A DNA stretch of 19,582 nucleotides from positions 1 to 19,582 of the forward strand of contig NZ_QFRA01000033.1 of NCBI RefSeq assembly GCF_003243515.1. The letters run 5' to 3'. Shown here one piece after another: positions 7,202 through 14,939 of the stretch. How positions within the stretch are numbered: position 1 is the first letter of the stretch; each line of letters opens with the position of its first letter. The position numbers and the translations under genes are program-made. The notes beneath the pieces were generated by a model, which did not search any database, was not told the origin of the DNA, and was given only the letters and a program-made list of their open reading frames with translations. The DNA comes from Corynebacterium kroppenstedtii. Its GTDB lineage: Bacteria > Actinomycetota > Actinomycetes > Mycobacteriales > Mycobacteriaceae.

Positions 7202-8068
7202 CTACATATCCGTGAGACCCTCAACGTGACTCACTTGGGTAATCGACGGGCCCAAGAAACGCCTGGCCAGCCTGGCAAACCGATGGGGATCACCGGTCGA
7301 CTCAAATGTCCGAACAGGTTCAGGACCGGCGTAGTCATTCACGACGTTGGCGTCCACCACATCCAACGACTCCGCCTCAGGGTTAGCGTCGTTAAACAAA
7401 TCCTCCTGATAAAGGACTCGCGGAACCTCCTTGCCCTCCTCCTCGGAGCTGCTCACCAGGGTCACGTTATCCCCCATCACCAGCTGAATTACCCCCGTGA
7501 GCAGTGGATAATGAGTACACCCCAACACCACAGTGTCGACGCCGACATCCTGCAGGGGCTCCAAATACGCCTCCGCTAAGCCCATAATCTGCCGGCCCGT
7601 CGTGATGCCACGCTCGACGAAGGGCACGAACTGCGGGCAATCGACCGCATGGACCTCAATGTTTGGATCCAGATTCGCTATGCACCGCTGGTACGCTCCC
7701 GACGCGATCGTTCCCGTCGTTCCAATCACCCCGACGCGGCCATTTCGCGTTGCCGCGACCGCGCGTCGCGAAGCCGGCTCGATCACCCCCACGACGGGGA
7801 CGTCGTAGAGCTCACGCGCTTTATCCAAGAACACCGACGCGGCCGTATTGCACGCGATCACGATCATTTTGGCGCCGCGAGCGACGAGGTCGTCGGCAAT
7901 CGCCGTCGAATACCGGATGATATCTTCACGGGGCTTGGGGCCGTACGGGGCGTGCGCGGTGTCGCCGACATACATGATCGACTCGGTTGGGGCTTGGTCC
8001 ACAATGGTCCGGGCAACAGTTAACCCGCCTACCCCGGAATCAAAAACTCCGATGGGGCTATTTTTCAT
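7202..8068 (-). CDS. murI: Glutamate racemase
   Basis: A 288-residue cytosolic enzyme converting L-glutamate to D-glutamate for peptidoglycan. Signatures: GVFDSGVGGLTVAR at 7-20 (Asp10, Ser11), PYGPK at 41-45, catalytic Cys73 in IACNTA and catalytic Cys184 in GCTHYP. Residues about 208-250 form an acidic insertion (SSSEEEGKEVPR and on) before the C-terminal part. ATG 8068 overlaps the TGA of the DUF2017 gene (8067-8065) as ATGA, which argues for translational coupling. The longer frame start at GTG 8077 lacks a ribosome site and adds only three residues. The next gene, the Rv1339-like hydrolase, starts 108 bases after the murI stop. Confidence 0.95.
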   Translation of the reverse strand: MKNSPIGVFDSGVGGLTVARTIVDQAPTESIMYVGDTAHAPYGPKPREDIIRYSTAIADDLVARGAKMIVIACNTAASVFLDKARELYDVPVVGVIEPASRRAVAATRNGRVGVIGTTGTIASGAYQRCIANLDPNIEVHAVDCPQFVPFVERGITTGRQIMGLAEAYLEPLQDVGVDTVVLGCTHYPLLTGVIQLVMGDNVTLVSSSEEEGKEVPRVLYQEDLFNDANPEAESLDVVDANVVNDYAGPEPVRTFESTGDPHRFARLARRFLGPSITQVSHVEGLTDM

Positions 8069-8622
8069 GAGCGCCACGCTTCAAGGAGGGACTCCTGGCA
8101 CACCGCCAGCCATTCGACGAAATTTCGATCAAACCCTGCGTCGGGACCAGCTTCAGGCAAATGCCCCTCGTCGTCAATAAAGGCTGCAGCCTTATAAATG
8201 CGGATGTCGTTCAGCCCGGCTAACCAGCGTGGAACGTCGTCATAGGTCAACAACACATTTACCGAACCATCAGGGCCTAAAGCGTCGACAATATAACGAA
8301 GATTAGTGAGCTTCTGGGAAATAATATCCGGTTCGTGAAGCTGACGGAGCATCCCATTGTCGCCTTCAAACTCTTCGGCCTCCGACGTTTCAAAGTCGGG
8401 AAGCAGCCGCGCCAAACCTGGGTCCTCCGGTTTTTCGGAGTGGCCCGAACTGATCCCCGTCATCTCCTCGAGCACATCCTTGGGGGCGCTCCGCTGGCGT
8501 TCAATTAATGCATTGCACAGGTCTGCCGCCGCGTCACCCAGAAGTTCCCTCTCCATGGGCTCAAAGGTCGTGTTTATTGTCCTCTTCTTCAGCAACCCTT
8601 TACGGGGTTTCCACGGCTCCAC
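8065..8622 (-). CDS. DUF2017 family protein (Rv1332-like)
   Basis: A 185-residue, mostly helical, acidic cytosolic protein with no membrane segment or signal peptide. The DUF2017 pattern is visible: MERELL near 23-28, then DPGLARLLPD at 67-76, then EAEEFE and the LRQLHEPDII segment at about 92-101, followed by LLTYDDVPRWLAGLNDIRI at 124-142. Function is unknown, but the gene consistently follows clpS in actinobacteria. GTG 8622 was chosen; GAGGG lies about 7 bases upstream. It follows clpS by 74 bases and overlaps murI by 4 bases. Confidence 0.88.
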   Translation of the reverse strand: MEPWKPRKGLLKKRTINTTFEPMERELLGDAAADLCNALIERQRSAPKDVLEEMTGISSGHSEKPEDPGLARLLPDFETSEAEEFEGDNGMLRQLHEPDIISQKLTNLRYIVDALGPDGSVNVLLTYDDVPRWLAGLNDIRIYKAAAFIDDEGHLPEAGPDAGFDRNFVEWLAVCQESLLEAWRS

Positions 8623-8696
8623 AGCTTATCCCTCACGTGATTCATCGGTACGTCATACGAAGCGAGTACAACTACAAGCAGCTTACCGCCCTAGCT

Positions 8697-8996
8697 TTAG
8701 CCCTCAGAACGCTGCATCGTTGCCCATAAACCCGCAGTCTGCAGCTTCTTGACATCGACTTCTACCTTATCGCGCTCCCCCGACGACACGACCGCCTTGC
8801 CCTCCGTATGCACTTTCATCATCAGCTCCGTTGCCCGAGCACGCCCATAGCCCAGCACAGTTTCAAACACATAGGTGACGTAACTCATCAGATTGACGGG
8901 GTCATCCCACACGATGCACAGCCATGGGAGATCAGGTTCCGTCATCGGCTGTGTGTCTGTTTCGGGGGTAGCTAAGGGAGCTGCGGCAGGACTCAT
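8697..8996 (-). CDS. clpS: ATP-dependent Clp protease adaptor ClpS
   Basis: A 99-residue adaptor that binds N-degron substrates and hands them to the Clp unfoldase-protease (ClpC1 in actinobacteria). After a flexible 20-residue Pro/Thr-rich tail, the core shows IVWDDPVNLMSYVTYVF (28-44) with the acidic and Asn residues of the N-degron pocket, and KVHTEGKAVV (61-70) with the conserved His63. Length fits the family. ATG 8996 was preferred over an upstream frame reaching 9113, because the conserved protein starts here and TAAAGT lies 7 bases before it. It heads the run clpS-DUF2017-murI and is divergent from pncB. Confidence 0.95.
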   Translation of the reverse strand: MSPAAAPLATPETDTQPMTEPDLPWLCIVWDDPVNLMSYVTYVFETVLGYGRARATELMMKVHTEGKAVVSSGERDKVEVDVKKLQTAGLWATMQRSEG

Positions 8997-9003
8997 GGTG
9001 TCC

Positions 9004-9009
9004 ACTTTA
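9004..9009 (-). promoter_or_regulatory. -10 element for leaderless clpS
   Basis: On the minus strand TAAAGT (9009-9004), then 7 bases, then ATG 8996. No Shine-Dalgarno sequence is present, so the clpS mRNA is probably leaderless. Confidence 0.5.
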
Positions 9010-9117
9010 GCCAGAAACCATGCCGACTCACAGGAACCCAGCGAACCGTGCCGAAGCCTCACACGGCGACCAGGTGGGCGGGTTGTCCATTCATATACGT
9101 CTGTCCCCGGCACCCAC

Positions 9118-9123
9118 TATCAT
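9118..9123 (+). promoter_or_regulatory. -10 element for leaderless pncB
   Basis: TATCAT at 9118-9123 is followed by exactly 7 bases and then ATG 9131. This picks 9131 over the in-frame ATG at 9122, which would overlap the -10 itself, and over the longer frame from 9020. A clear -35 was not seen. Confidence 0.5.
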
Positions 9124-9130
9124 GTTCGCC

Positions 9131-10459
9131 ATGAACGCTTCCCACCCCCAGGACACCACTCGACGCTCCAGCGCACTGCTCACCGACAAATACGAACTTA
9201 CGATGCTCGACGCTGCCATTAAAGATGGCACAGCGGATCGACAAGTGAGTTTCGAAGTTTTCGCCCGACGGCTTCCCGGGCAACGTCGATACGGAGTTGT
9301 TGCAGGTACCGACCGAGTTTTACGCACTGTCCGCGATTTCGTCTTTACCGACGAACAACTCGAATACCTCGACTTCCTTAGCGACGAAACAATTGACTAC
9401 CTGCGCAATTACCGTTTCTCAGGCCATATCGACGGATACTCCGAAGGCGAACTCTACTTCCCGTATTCCCCCATTTTGACGGCCCGCGGGACATTCGCCG
9501 AGTGCGTGGTGCTGGAAACAGTCATTCTGTCCATCATGAACGCCGATTCCGCCGTCGCAACGGCAGCAGCGCGAATGGTCACCGCCGCTGAGGGTCGGCC
9601 CCTCATGGAGATGGGATCCCGACGCACCCACGAATATGCCGCGGTCACCGCCACTCGCGCCGCCTACCTCGCAGGCTTCTCCTCCACCAGTAACTTGGAG
9701 GCCGCGTACCGCTACAACATCCCCTCAGCGGGAACGGCAGCGCACGCATGGACCTTGGCGCACACCACCAGCGAGGGCGCACATGAGGACGAGGCATTCC
9801 GCACACAGATCGACGCTCTCGGCATAGGAACGACGCTTCTTGTCGACACGTACGACATTGCCGCTGGCGTGCGCACCGCCATCGATGTCGCCGGCACTGA
9901 TTTGGGGGGCATCAGGATCGACTCTGGCGAGCTGGGCGTTTTAGCACGTCAGGTCCGCGACCAGTTGGATACCTTAGGAGCGACGAACACGAAGATTGTC
10001 GTGTCCTCCGACCTCGACGAATTCGCGATTGCCGCTCTGCGCTCCGAACCCGTCGACGCGTATGGCGTCGGCACATCTGTGGTGACCGGTTCCGGGCATC
10101 CCACCGCGGAAATGGTGTACAAACTCGTTGAGGTCGATGGGCTTCCCGTGGCGAAACGGTCAAGCCACAAGATCTCGCATGGTGGTACCAAGCGTGCCTA
10201 CCGCGCGGTGCGGGAATCTGGAACCGCGGTTGAGGAAGTTATTACGCATTTCGACGACGAAGCTCCGAAGCTCTACAACGGACTGCATGCACGCCCGTTG
10301 ACTGTGGCCCTGATGCGCGACGGAGAAATAACAGGCAACCTCCCCTCCCTCGAGGCGTGCCGCGAGTACCTCTCTCAAGCGCTCATCACGTTGCCGTGGG
10401 AAGGCCTCGCCTTGTCCGCCGATGAGCCGGCTATTTCCACCCGGTTCGTCGGGTTCTAG
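9131..10459 (+). CDS. pncB: Nicotinate phosphoribosyltransferase
   Basis: A 442-residue cytosolic enzyme that joins nicotinate and PRPP to nicotinate mononucleotide, the salvage entry to NAD. Visible motifs: LLTDKYELTML at 16-26 with the Tyr-Glu pair of the active site, FEVFARRLP at 41-49, EMGSRR at 160-165, GTAAHAW at 201-207 with the conserved phospho-accepting His205, DTYD at 239-242, and IRIDSGEL at 261-268. Length fits the family. The start was set by the leaderless promoter pattern. It is divergent from clpS and is followed after 18 bases by dinG, the same pairing as Rv1330c-Rv1329c in M. tuberculosis. Confidence 0.95.
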   Translation: MNASHPQDTTRRSSALLTDKYELTMLDAAIKDGTADRQVSFEVFARRLPGQRRYGVVAGTDRVLRTVRDFVFTDEQLEYLDFLSDETIDYLRNYRFSGHIDGYSEGELYFPYSPILTARGTFAECVVLETVILSIMNADSAVATAAARMVTAAEGRPLMEMGSRRTHEYAAVTATRAAYLAGFSSTSNLEAAYRYNIPSAGTAAHAWTLAHTTSEGAHEDEAFRTQIDALGIGTTLLVDTYDIAAGVRTAIDVAGTDLGGIRIDSGELGVLARQVRDQLDTLGATNTKIVVSSDLDEFAIAALRSEPVDAYGVGTSVVTGSGHPTAEMVYKLVEVDGLPVAKRSSHKISHGGTKRAYRAVRESGTAVEEVITHFDDEAPKLYNGLHARPLTVALMRDGEITGNLPSLEACREYLSQALITLPWEGLALSADEPAISTRFVGF

Positions 10460-10477
10460 GCGGCTCACCGGAAACAT

Positions 10478-12484
10478 ATGGGTTCGAATACTCGTCAAAC
10501 CGATGCTCAACCGAGCAATGATAATGAAAAATACGACGCTGAGCGCCTGCTCGACACCGTCGTTACCGCGATGGGAGGTGCCCGGCGCGATGGCCAATCG
10601 CGGATGACCTCCTCCATCCAAAAAGCGATCAGGATGGAGAAGCATCTGGCGGTGCAGGCTGGTACCGGAACTGGTAAATCGTTGGCCTACCTAATTCCGG
10701 CGATCGCGCATGCCGTCGAAACGGACACCACGATCGTCGTGTCGACCGCGACGATTGCGCTGCAACGTCAGCTGATTTCCCGGGACCTTCCCCGCATCGC
10801 GGCAGCATTGAAGCCCAAGCTGGGTGAGATCACGTTCGCAATTCTCAAGGGACGGTCTAATTACCTGTGTCTTAATAAGCTCGGCGTCGAAGATGACAGC
10901 GAAAGCCCGCTGATCGACCCCAGCCAGATTTCGCGCATCGGACGGCAGGTCAAGGAATTGCACGAGTGGGCATCCGACACCAACGACGGCGACCGCGACA
11001 GCTTAGAGAGCAGCGTCTCCGACCTGGCGTGGAAGCAAGTCAGCGTGACCGCGAATGAGTGTATCGGCGCGTCGCGGTGCCCACACGGCGAGGATTGTTT
11101 CGCGGAGCGTGCGCGCGACAAAACGCGTGATGCACACGTCATCGTCACAAACCACGCCCTACTGGCCATCGATGCATTGTCTGACGGACACATCCTGCCT
11201 GAACATGACATCGTCATTGTCGACGAAGCGCACGAGCTGGACGGGCGTATCACGTCGGTCGCAACACAAGAGCTGGCAGCGCCGGGAATGAGGGCGACGG
11301 CACGTCGCGTCGCCAAGTTTGATGACCAAGCATCATCGTCACTGATGAATAGCATTGACGATTGGCAATCGTACATCGACGCTGCGGTGGATGATGGGCG
11401 GTGGAAACCGTTTCCGGATGATGCTGCCGGCAATGTGGAAGATTTACGGAAACATATCAACACTGCGTTTACGGCGGTGCATAGTGTGTCCGCCGATTCT
11501 TTGTCGAGTGATCCGGAAAAGGCAGCGGAACGGCAAGCGGTGCTCTCGGCCCTGGATGAGCTGCTGCACACCTGCGCGCGCATTCTTTCGTATGGCAACC
11601 AACTCGAGCAACAAGGTCGCAATACGTCCCATGAACCGGACGATGTGGTGTGGAAAGAGAATGGTGAGAACGGCAGAGTGATGGTGGCGCCGCTCTCGGT
11701 CGCACCGCTGCTGAGCAAGAATCTCTTCGACGCCAATACGGTGATTCTGACCTCGGCGACGCTGGCCCTGGGTGGGAAGTTCGATGCCATGGCGGCGCAG
11801 TGGGGTTTGCGTAAAAACACCTACACCACGCTTGACGTGGGGACGCCTTTTGATGCGCGGCGCTCGGGAATCCTTTACGTCGCGGACCACTTACCGCCTC
11901 CCGGCCGGGACGGCATGTCACAGCAGGCTGTTGAGGAAATGCGTACTCTCATTACCGCTGCTGGCGGGAGGACATTGGGCTTGTTTTCGTCCCGACGTGC
12001 TGCCGACGCTGCCGCACACGCGATGCGGGAAATCCTGCCTTTCGACATTTATTGCCAAGGCGAGGACTCGATAGGCGCGCTGGTCACATCTTTTTCCAAC
12101 AATGAGAACTCGGTGCTGTTCGGCACGTTGTCGTTATGGCAGGGCGTCGATGTCCCCGGGCCATCGTTATCTTTGGTCATTATCGATCGGCTTCCGTTTC
12201 CTCGTCCCGACGATCCTCTCTTAAAAGCTCGTTCCGACGCGGCCAACGCAGCCGGGCGCAATGGCTTCATGGAAGTCTCAGCAGCGCACGCAGCGCTTCT
12301 GATGGCGCAAGGATCCGGGCGGCTTTTGCGGTCTGTCGATGATCGGGGTGTCGTCGCTGTTCTGGATCCCAGGCTGGCGACGAAACGCTATGGTTCATTT
12401 ATCGCAGCGTCCTTGCCAGACTTGTGGCGCACGACCTCACTCGAACAAACGCGGGATGCGCTCAAGCGACTTGTCAAAAAGTAG
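10478..12484 (+). CDS. dinG: DinG-type iron-sulfur ATP-dependent DNA helicase
   Basis: A 668-residue superfamily 2 helicase of the XPD/DinG group, acting 5'-3' on DNA and able to resolve unusual structures. In order: Walker A AGTGTGKS at 61-68, four cysteines for a 4Fe-4S cluster (Cys131 in GRSNYLC, then Cys195, Cys201 and Cys207), Walker B VDEAH at 248-252, and near the C-terminus the QGSGRLLRS motif VI region. No nuclease domain is present. It starts at ATG 10478, 18 bases after pncB, with only a weak GGA upstream, so translation may be coupled. It converges on the PTH2-domain gene. Confidence 0.93.
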   Translation: MGSNTRQTDAQPSNDNEKYDAERLLDTVVTAMGGARRDGQSRMTSSIQKAIRMEKHLAVQAGTGTGKSLAYLIPAIAHAVETDTTIVVSTATIALQRQLISRDLPRIAAALKPKLGEITFAILKGRSNYLCLNKLGVEDDSESPLIDPSQISRIGRQVKELHEWASDTNDGDRDSLESSVSDLAWKQVSVTANECIGASRCPHGEDCFAERARDKTRDAHVIVTNHALLAIDALSDGHILPEHDIVIVDEAHELDGRITSVATQELAAPGMRATARRVAKFDDQASSSLMNSIDDWQSYIDAAVDDGRWKPFPDDAAGNVEDLRKHINTAFTAVHSVSADSLSSDPEKAAERQAVLSALDELLHTCARILSYGNQLEQQGRNTSHEPDDVVWKENGENGRVMVAPLSVAPLLSKNLFDANTVILTSATLALGGKFDAMAAQWGLRKNTYTTLDVGTPFDARRSGILYVADHLPPPGRDGMSQQAVEEMRTLITAAGGRTLGLFSSRRAADAAAHAMREILPFDIYCQGEDSIGALVTSFSNNENSVLFGTLSLWQGVDVPGPSLSLVIIDRLPFPRPDDPLLKARSDAANAAGRNGFMEVSAAHAALLMAQGSGRLLRSVDDRGVVAVLDPRLATKRYGSFIAASLPDLWRTTSLEQTRDALKRLVKK

Positions 12485-12518
12485 CTATGCCGTTCGGCTG
12501 CATCGCAGCGCTCTGTTG

Positions 12519-13394
12519 TCACCCTTCCGTCTCAGGATCAAACGCGACCGCGGTTCTGCTCCCGGGGGCTACTTCAGTGAAACCAGCGTCAATAACCTCG
12601 ACGTAATGGCCAGTTTGATGACGACAGACAGCCGCCTCCAGATCACTACTCGCTACCTCTAGGATGGTGAATCGTGGTTCATCAAGCCACCGTTGAATGG
12701 TCGGAAATGACGCATGCGCAGCCCATAGCATCGCTGCATGACCCACCTGAGCCGCAGCTTTTCCGACCGACATCCCCAGGTCCGCGTTCAGTGCGATCAT
12801 CGGTTGAACGGGATCTCTGCCTTTTATGTGTTCCCCCTGAGCAGAGTCATCACGCGGAAGATCCGTACCGGAAATCTGCAGTTTTCCGATTCTCGAATCA
12901 ACATCGCGGACCGGACCAGGAAGAAACCCACGCGCAGACGACACCCCAATGGTGACCGTCACTCCCGGAATGCTCTGCACTGTCGACCACTGCCCCGACG
13001 TCCGAGCACGTCGCGCAATTTTTCGGATTCGTGCTCCGTACCACCGAGACAGCGATTCCTTCCATACCCCGTCGCGTCCGGCACGAGCATCAAGGCATAC
13101 TAGTACTGACGCTAACGCCGCGGCTTCCAATAGCTCCCGCCGACGCGGCGGGGATGCTTTAGGCATGTTCAGCACGATCGGCATCGCTTGAACCGTGTCT
13201 GGATTGCGGGGATCTTCCCGATCGAGCTGGTGGACGCCATCGCCGAGAACTGTGGCTAACAACGAGTGTGCGTCTCTGATACCAGGTGCCGCGCTGTTCT
13301 CCTCTCGCTCAAACACGTCCACTTCAGACGCGTCTGCCCACGATACATCGTCGGCTGTGTAATTCGTGTGGGCCGTCATGTCATTATCGGTCAT
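12519..13394 (-). CDS. Peptidyl-tRNA hydrolase PTH2-domain protein with long N-terminal region
   Basis: A 291-residue protein. The last ~95 residues match the PTH2 fold: PMIALNADLGM at 198-208, the core SVGKAAAQVGHAAM at 209-222, and IDAGFTEVAPGSRTAVAF near 268-285. PTH2 enzymes free tRNA from peptidyl-tRNA, mainly in archaea and eukaryotes; in bacteria these homologues are less studied, so activity is inferred. Residues 1-190 are not a family I recognise: a polar start, then LNMPKASPPRRRELLEAAALASVLV (about 75-99) and a basic segment. ATG 13394 overlaps the serB TGA as ATGA, and AGGAGG lies 8 bases before it. The stop is 34 bases from that of dinG. Confidence 0.82.
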   Translation of the reverse strand: MTDNDMTAHTNYTADDVSWADASEVDVFEREENSAAPGIRDAHSLLATVLGDGVHQLDREDPRNPDTVQAMPIVLNMPKASPPRRRELLEAAALASVLVCLDARAGRDGVWKESLSRWYGARIRKIARRARTSGQWSTVQSIPGVTVTIGVSSARGFLPGPVRDVDSRIGKLQISGTDLPRDDSAQGEHIKGRDPVQPMIALNADLGMSVGKAAAQVGHAAMLWAAHASFPTIQRWLDEPRFTILEVASSDLEAAVCRHQTGHYVEVIDAGFTEVAPGSRTAVAFDPETEG

Positions 13395-14689
13395 GACTTT
13401 GCCTCCTGGGGCGTGATTTCCTCGTCGTCAGACGCCTTGTCAGTCGTCCCTTCGTCGGTAGTTGCTTTGTCATCGGAAGCGGCGTCGATATCGTCGCGGT
13501 CGATGCCTAATATGCTCAACACCTCGTCAAGGAATGGGAAGTTCACGGACGCGTCGGCTACCTCTTGCAGGACTTTCTTGGCGTTAAAGGCAATACCGAG
13601 GCCTGCTGCGGACAACATGTCGATATCATTCGCGCCGTCACCCACGGCAACGGTCTGATACATCGCCAATCCCGATGCCGCGGCGAACTCTTTGAGGTAT
13701 CGTGCTTTCGCTTTCCGACCCACGATATCGCCGACGGCGTTTCCGGTCAGCTTGTCGTCGACGATCTCCAAGGTGTTGGCTCGAACGAAATCGATATCGA
13801 GGTCATCAATCATTGGTTGGATAACCTGGATAAACCCTCCTGAGACGACTGCAGTGCGATATCCCATTCGCTTGAGAGTCCGGATTGTCGTCCGCGCACC
13901 AGGGGTGAGAACAATGTTTTTCGCGACGTCATCGATAACCGCGCTGTCTAAACCGCGCAGAGTGGCGACGCGTTCCCGTAGCGACTCTTCGAAGTCGATT
14001 TCCCCCCGCATCGCCCGGGCCGTCACTTCTGCTACTTCTTGTTCTCTGCCGGCGTGGGCTGCCAGCATTTCGATGACTTCACCCCGGATCAATGTCGAGT
14101 CACAATCGAAGCAGATGAGACGTTTGGACCGACGAGCTAAGCCCGCGCGCTCAATGGCAATGTCGACGCCGATCCGAGTACTGAGCTCAGCTAGAGCTTT
14201 GCGGAGCGCAATACCGCCGCCGGGCCGGGGATCCCGAACCGACACTTTAAGCTCAACACCGGTGACTGGATAATCAGAAATGCCCCGATAGGTATCAATA
14301 TTTGTCCCGTAATCGGCGAGGACTTGCCCGATTTGTGAGATGTGCTCCGCAGTAACTGGATTACCTAAAACAACGACGGCATGGCTGGAATATGGGCGTG
14401 ACGGTACAGCCTGATCATCAAACTCGATCTCGACGGTGCAGTCGTAGGTGGCTAGCGTTTCGACGAGATCGTCACGCAGGCGACCGATTGTGTGAGGTGG
14501 GCATCCGACGAGTGCAGCCAGGGACAGGTGTCCACGAAAGATGGATTGTTCGATGTCGAGCAATTGACCGCCATGCGCGGCGAGGACACGAAACAGTGCC
14601 GCACTGACACCCGGACGGTCAGAACCGGAGGCGATGACGACGGCAGGGCGGAAGCCGTCAATGAGATTAATGGAGAGCTTAGGGGCCAT
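13391..14689 (-). CDS. serB: Phosphoserine phosphatase with ACT domains
   Basis: A 432-residue enzyme performing the last step of serine synthesis. The N-terminal half carries two ACT-like domains (about 15-92 and 103-180), as in M. tuberculosis SerB2, where they bind amino acids. The HAD phosphatase half has the DxD motif FDCDSTL with nucleophile Asp195, VVSGGF at 281-286, and VGDGANDIDML at 349-359. Residues 404-432 form an acidic Asp/Thr/Lys tail of low complexity. ATG 14689 is the family-like start, but the nearest AGGAG is 15 bases away, longer than usual. It overlaps the PTH2-domain gene by 4 bases. Confidence 0.95.
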   Translation of the reverse strand: MAPKLSINLIDGFRPAVVIASGSDRPGVSAALFRVLAAHGGQLLDIEQSIFRGHLSLAALVGCPPHTIGRLRDDLVETLATYDCTVEIEFDDQAVPSRPYSSHAVVVLGNPVTAEHISQIGQVLADYGTNIDTYRGISDYPVTGVELKVSVRDPRPGGGIALRKALAELSTRIGVDIAIERAGLARRSKRLICFDCDSTLIRGEVIEMLAAHAGREQEVAEVTARAMRGEIDFEESLRERVATLRGLDSAVIDDVAKNIVLTPGARTTIRTLKRMGYRTAVVSGGFIQVIQPMIDDLDIDFVRANTLEIVDDKLTGNAVGDIVGRKAKARYLKEFAAASGLAMYQTVAVGDGANDIDMLSAAGLGIAFNAKKVLQEVADASVNFPFLDEVLSILGIDRDDIDAASDDKATTDEGTTDKASDDEEITPQEAKS

Positions 14690-14731
14690 GGTGTACTTCA
14701 GTTGCTCCTAGGCGTGGATTACGAGGCAGGG

Positions 14732-14737
14732 AGTCTA
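14732..14737 (-). promoter_or_regulatory. Candidate -10 element for serB
   Basis: On the minus strand TAGACT (14737-14732) fits TANNNT and would give a leader of about 35 bases before ATG 14689. No -35 was found. Apart from this and the ctaD terminator, the 250-base region 14690-14939 shows nothing recognisable. Confidence 0.35.
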
Positions 14738-14842
14738 ACGGATGCGCGCTGACGAAGTGAGCGTGGTAAAGAAACGGATGGTAAAAGCGGGGCGTGTACG
14801 GAACTCGACATTATTTCAACGCGTGGAGTGGTGATAGCAGAA

Positions 14843-14871
14843 ACGGCCCCACCCATGTGGATGGGGGCCGT
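14843..14871 (-). terminator. Rho-independent terminator of ctaD
   Basis: ACGGCC (14843-14848) pairs with GGCCGT (14866-14871), and CCCAT (14852-14856) with ATGGG (14861-14865), around a GTGG loop with a 3-base bulge. On the minus strand the stem is followed by TTTCTG. It lies about 70 bases after the ctaD stop. Confidence 0.75.
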
Positions 14872-14939
14872 CTCATTTACTCAGGAGGTCCGAATACTTT
14901 GTTTCTCGCATTGAGCGAGCAAACACACAACCACTCTCA

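Noticed and set aside
9020..9130. Longer pncB and clpS frames that would overlap each other
   Set aside because: Conserved starts and -10 elements place pncB at 9131 and clpS at 8996, leaving a normal divergent promoter region.
10861..11820. 319-codon minus-strand frame inside dinG
   Set aside because: It is antisense to a clearly conserved helicase, is serine/arginine-rich as expected for a shadow frame, and has no motifs.
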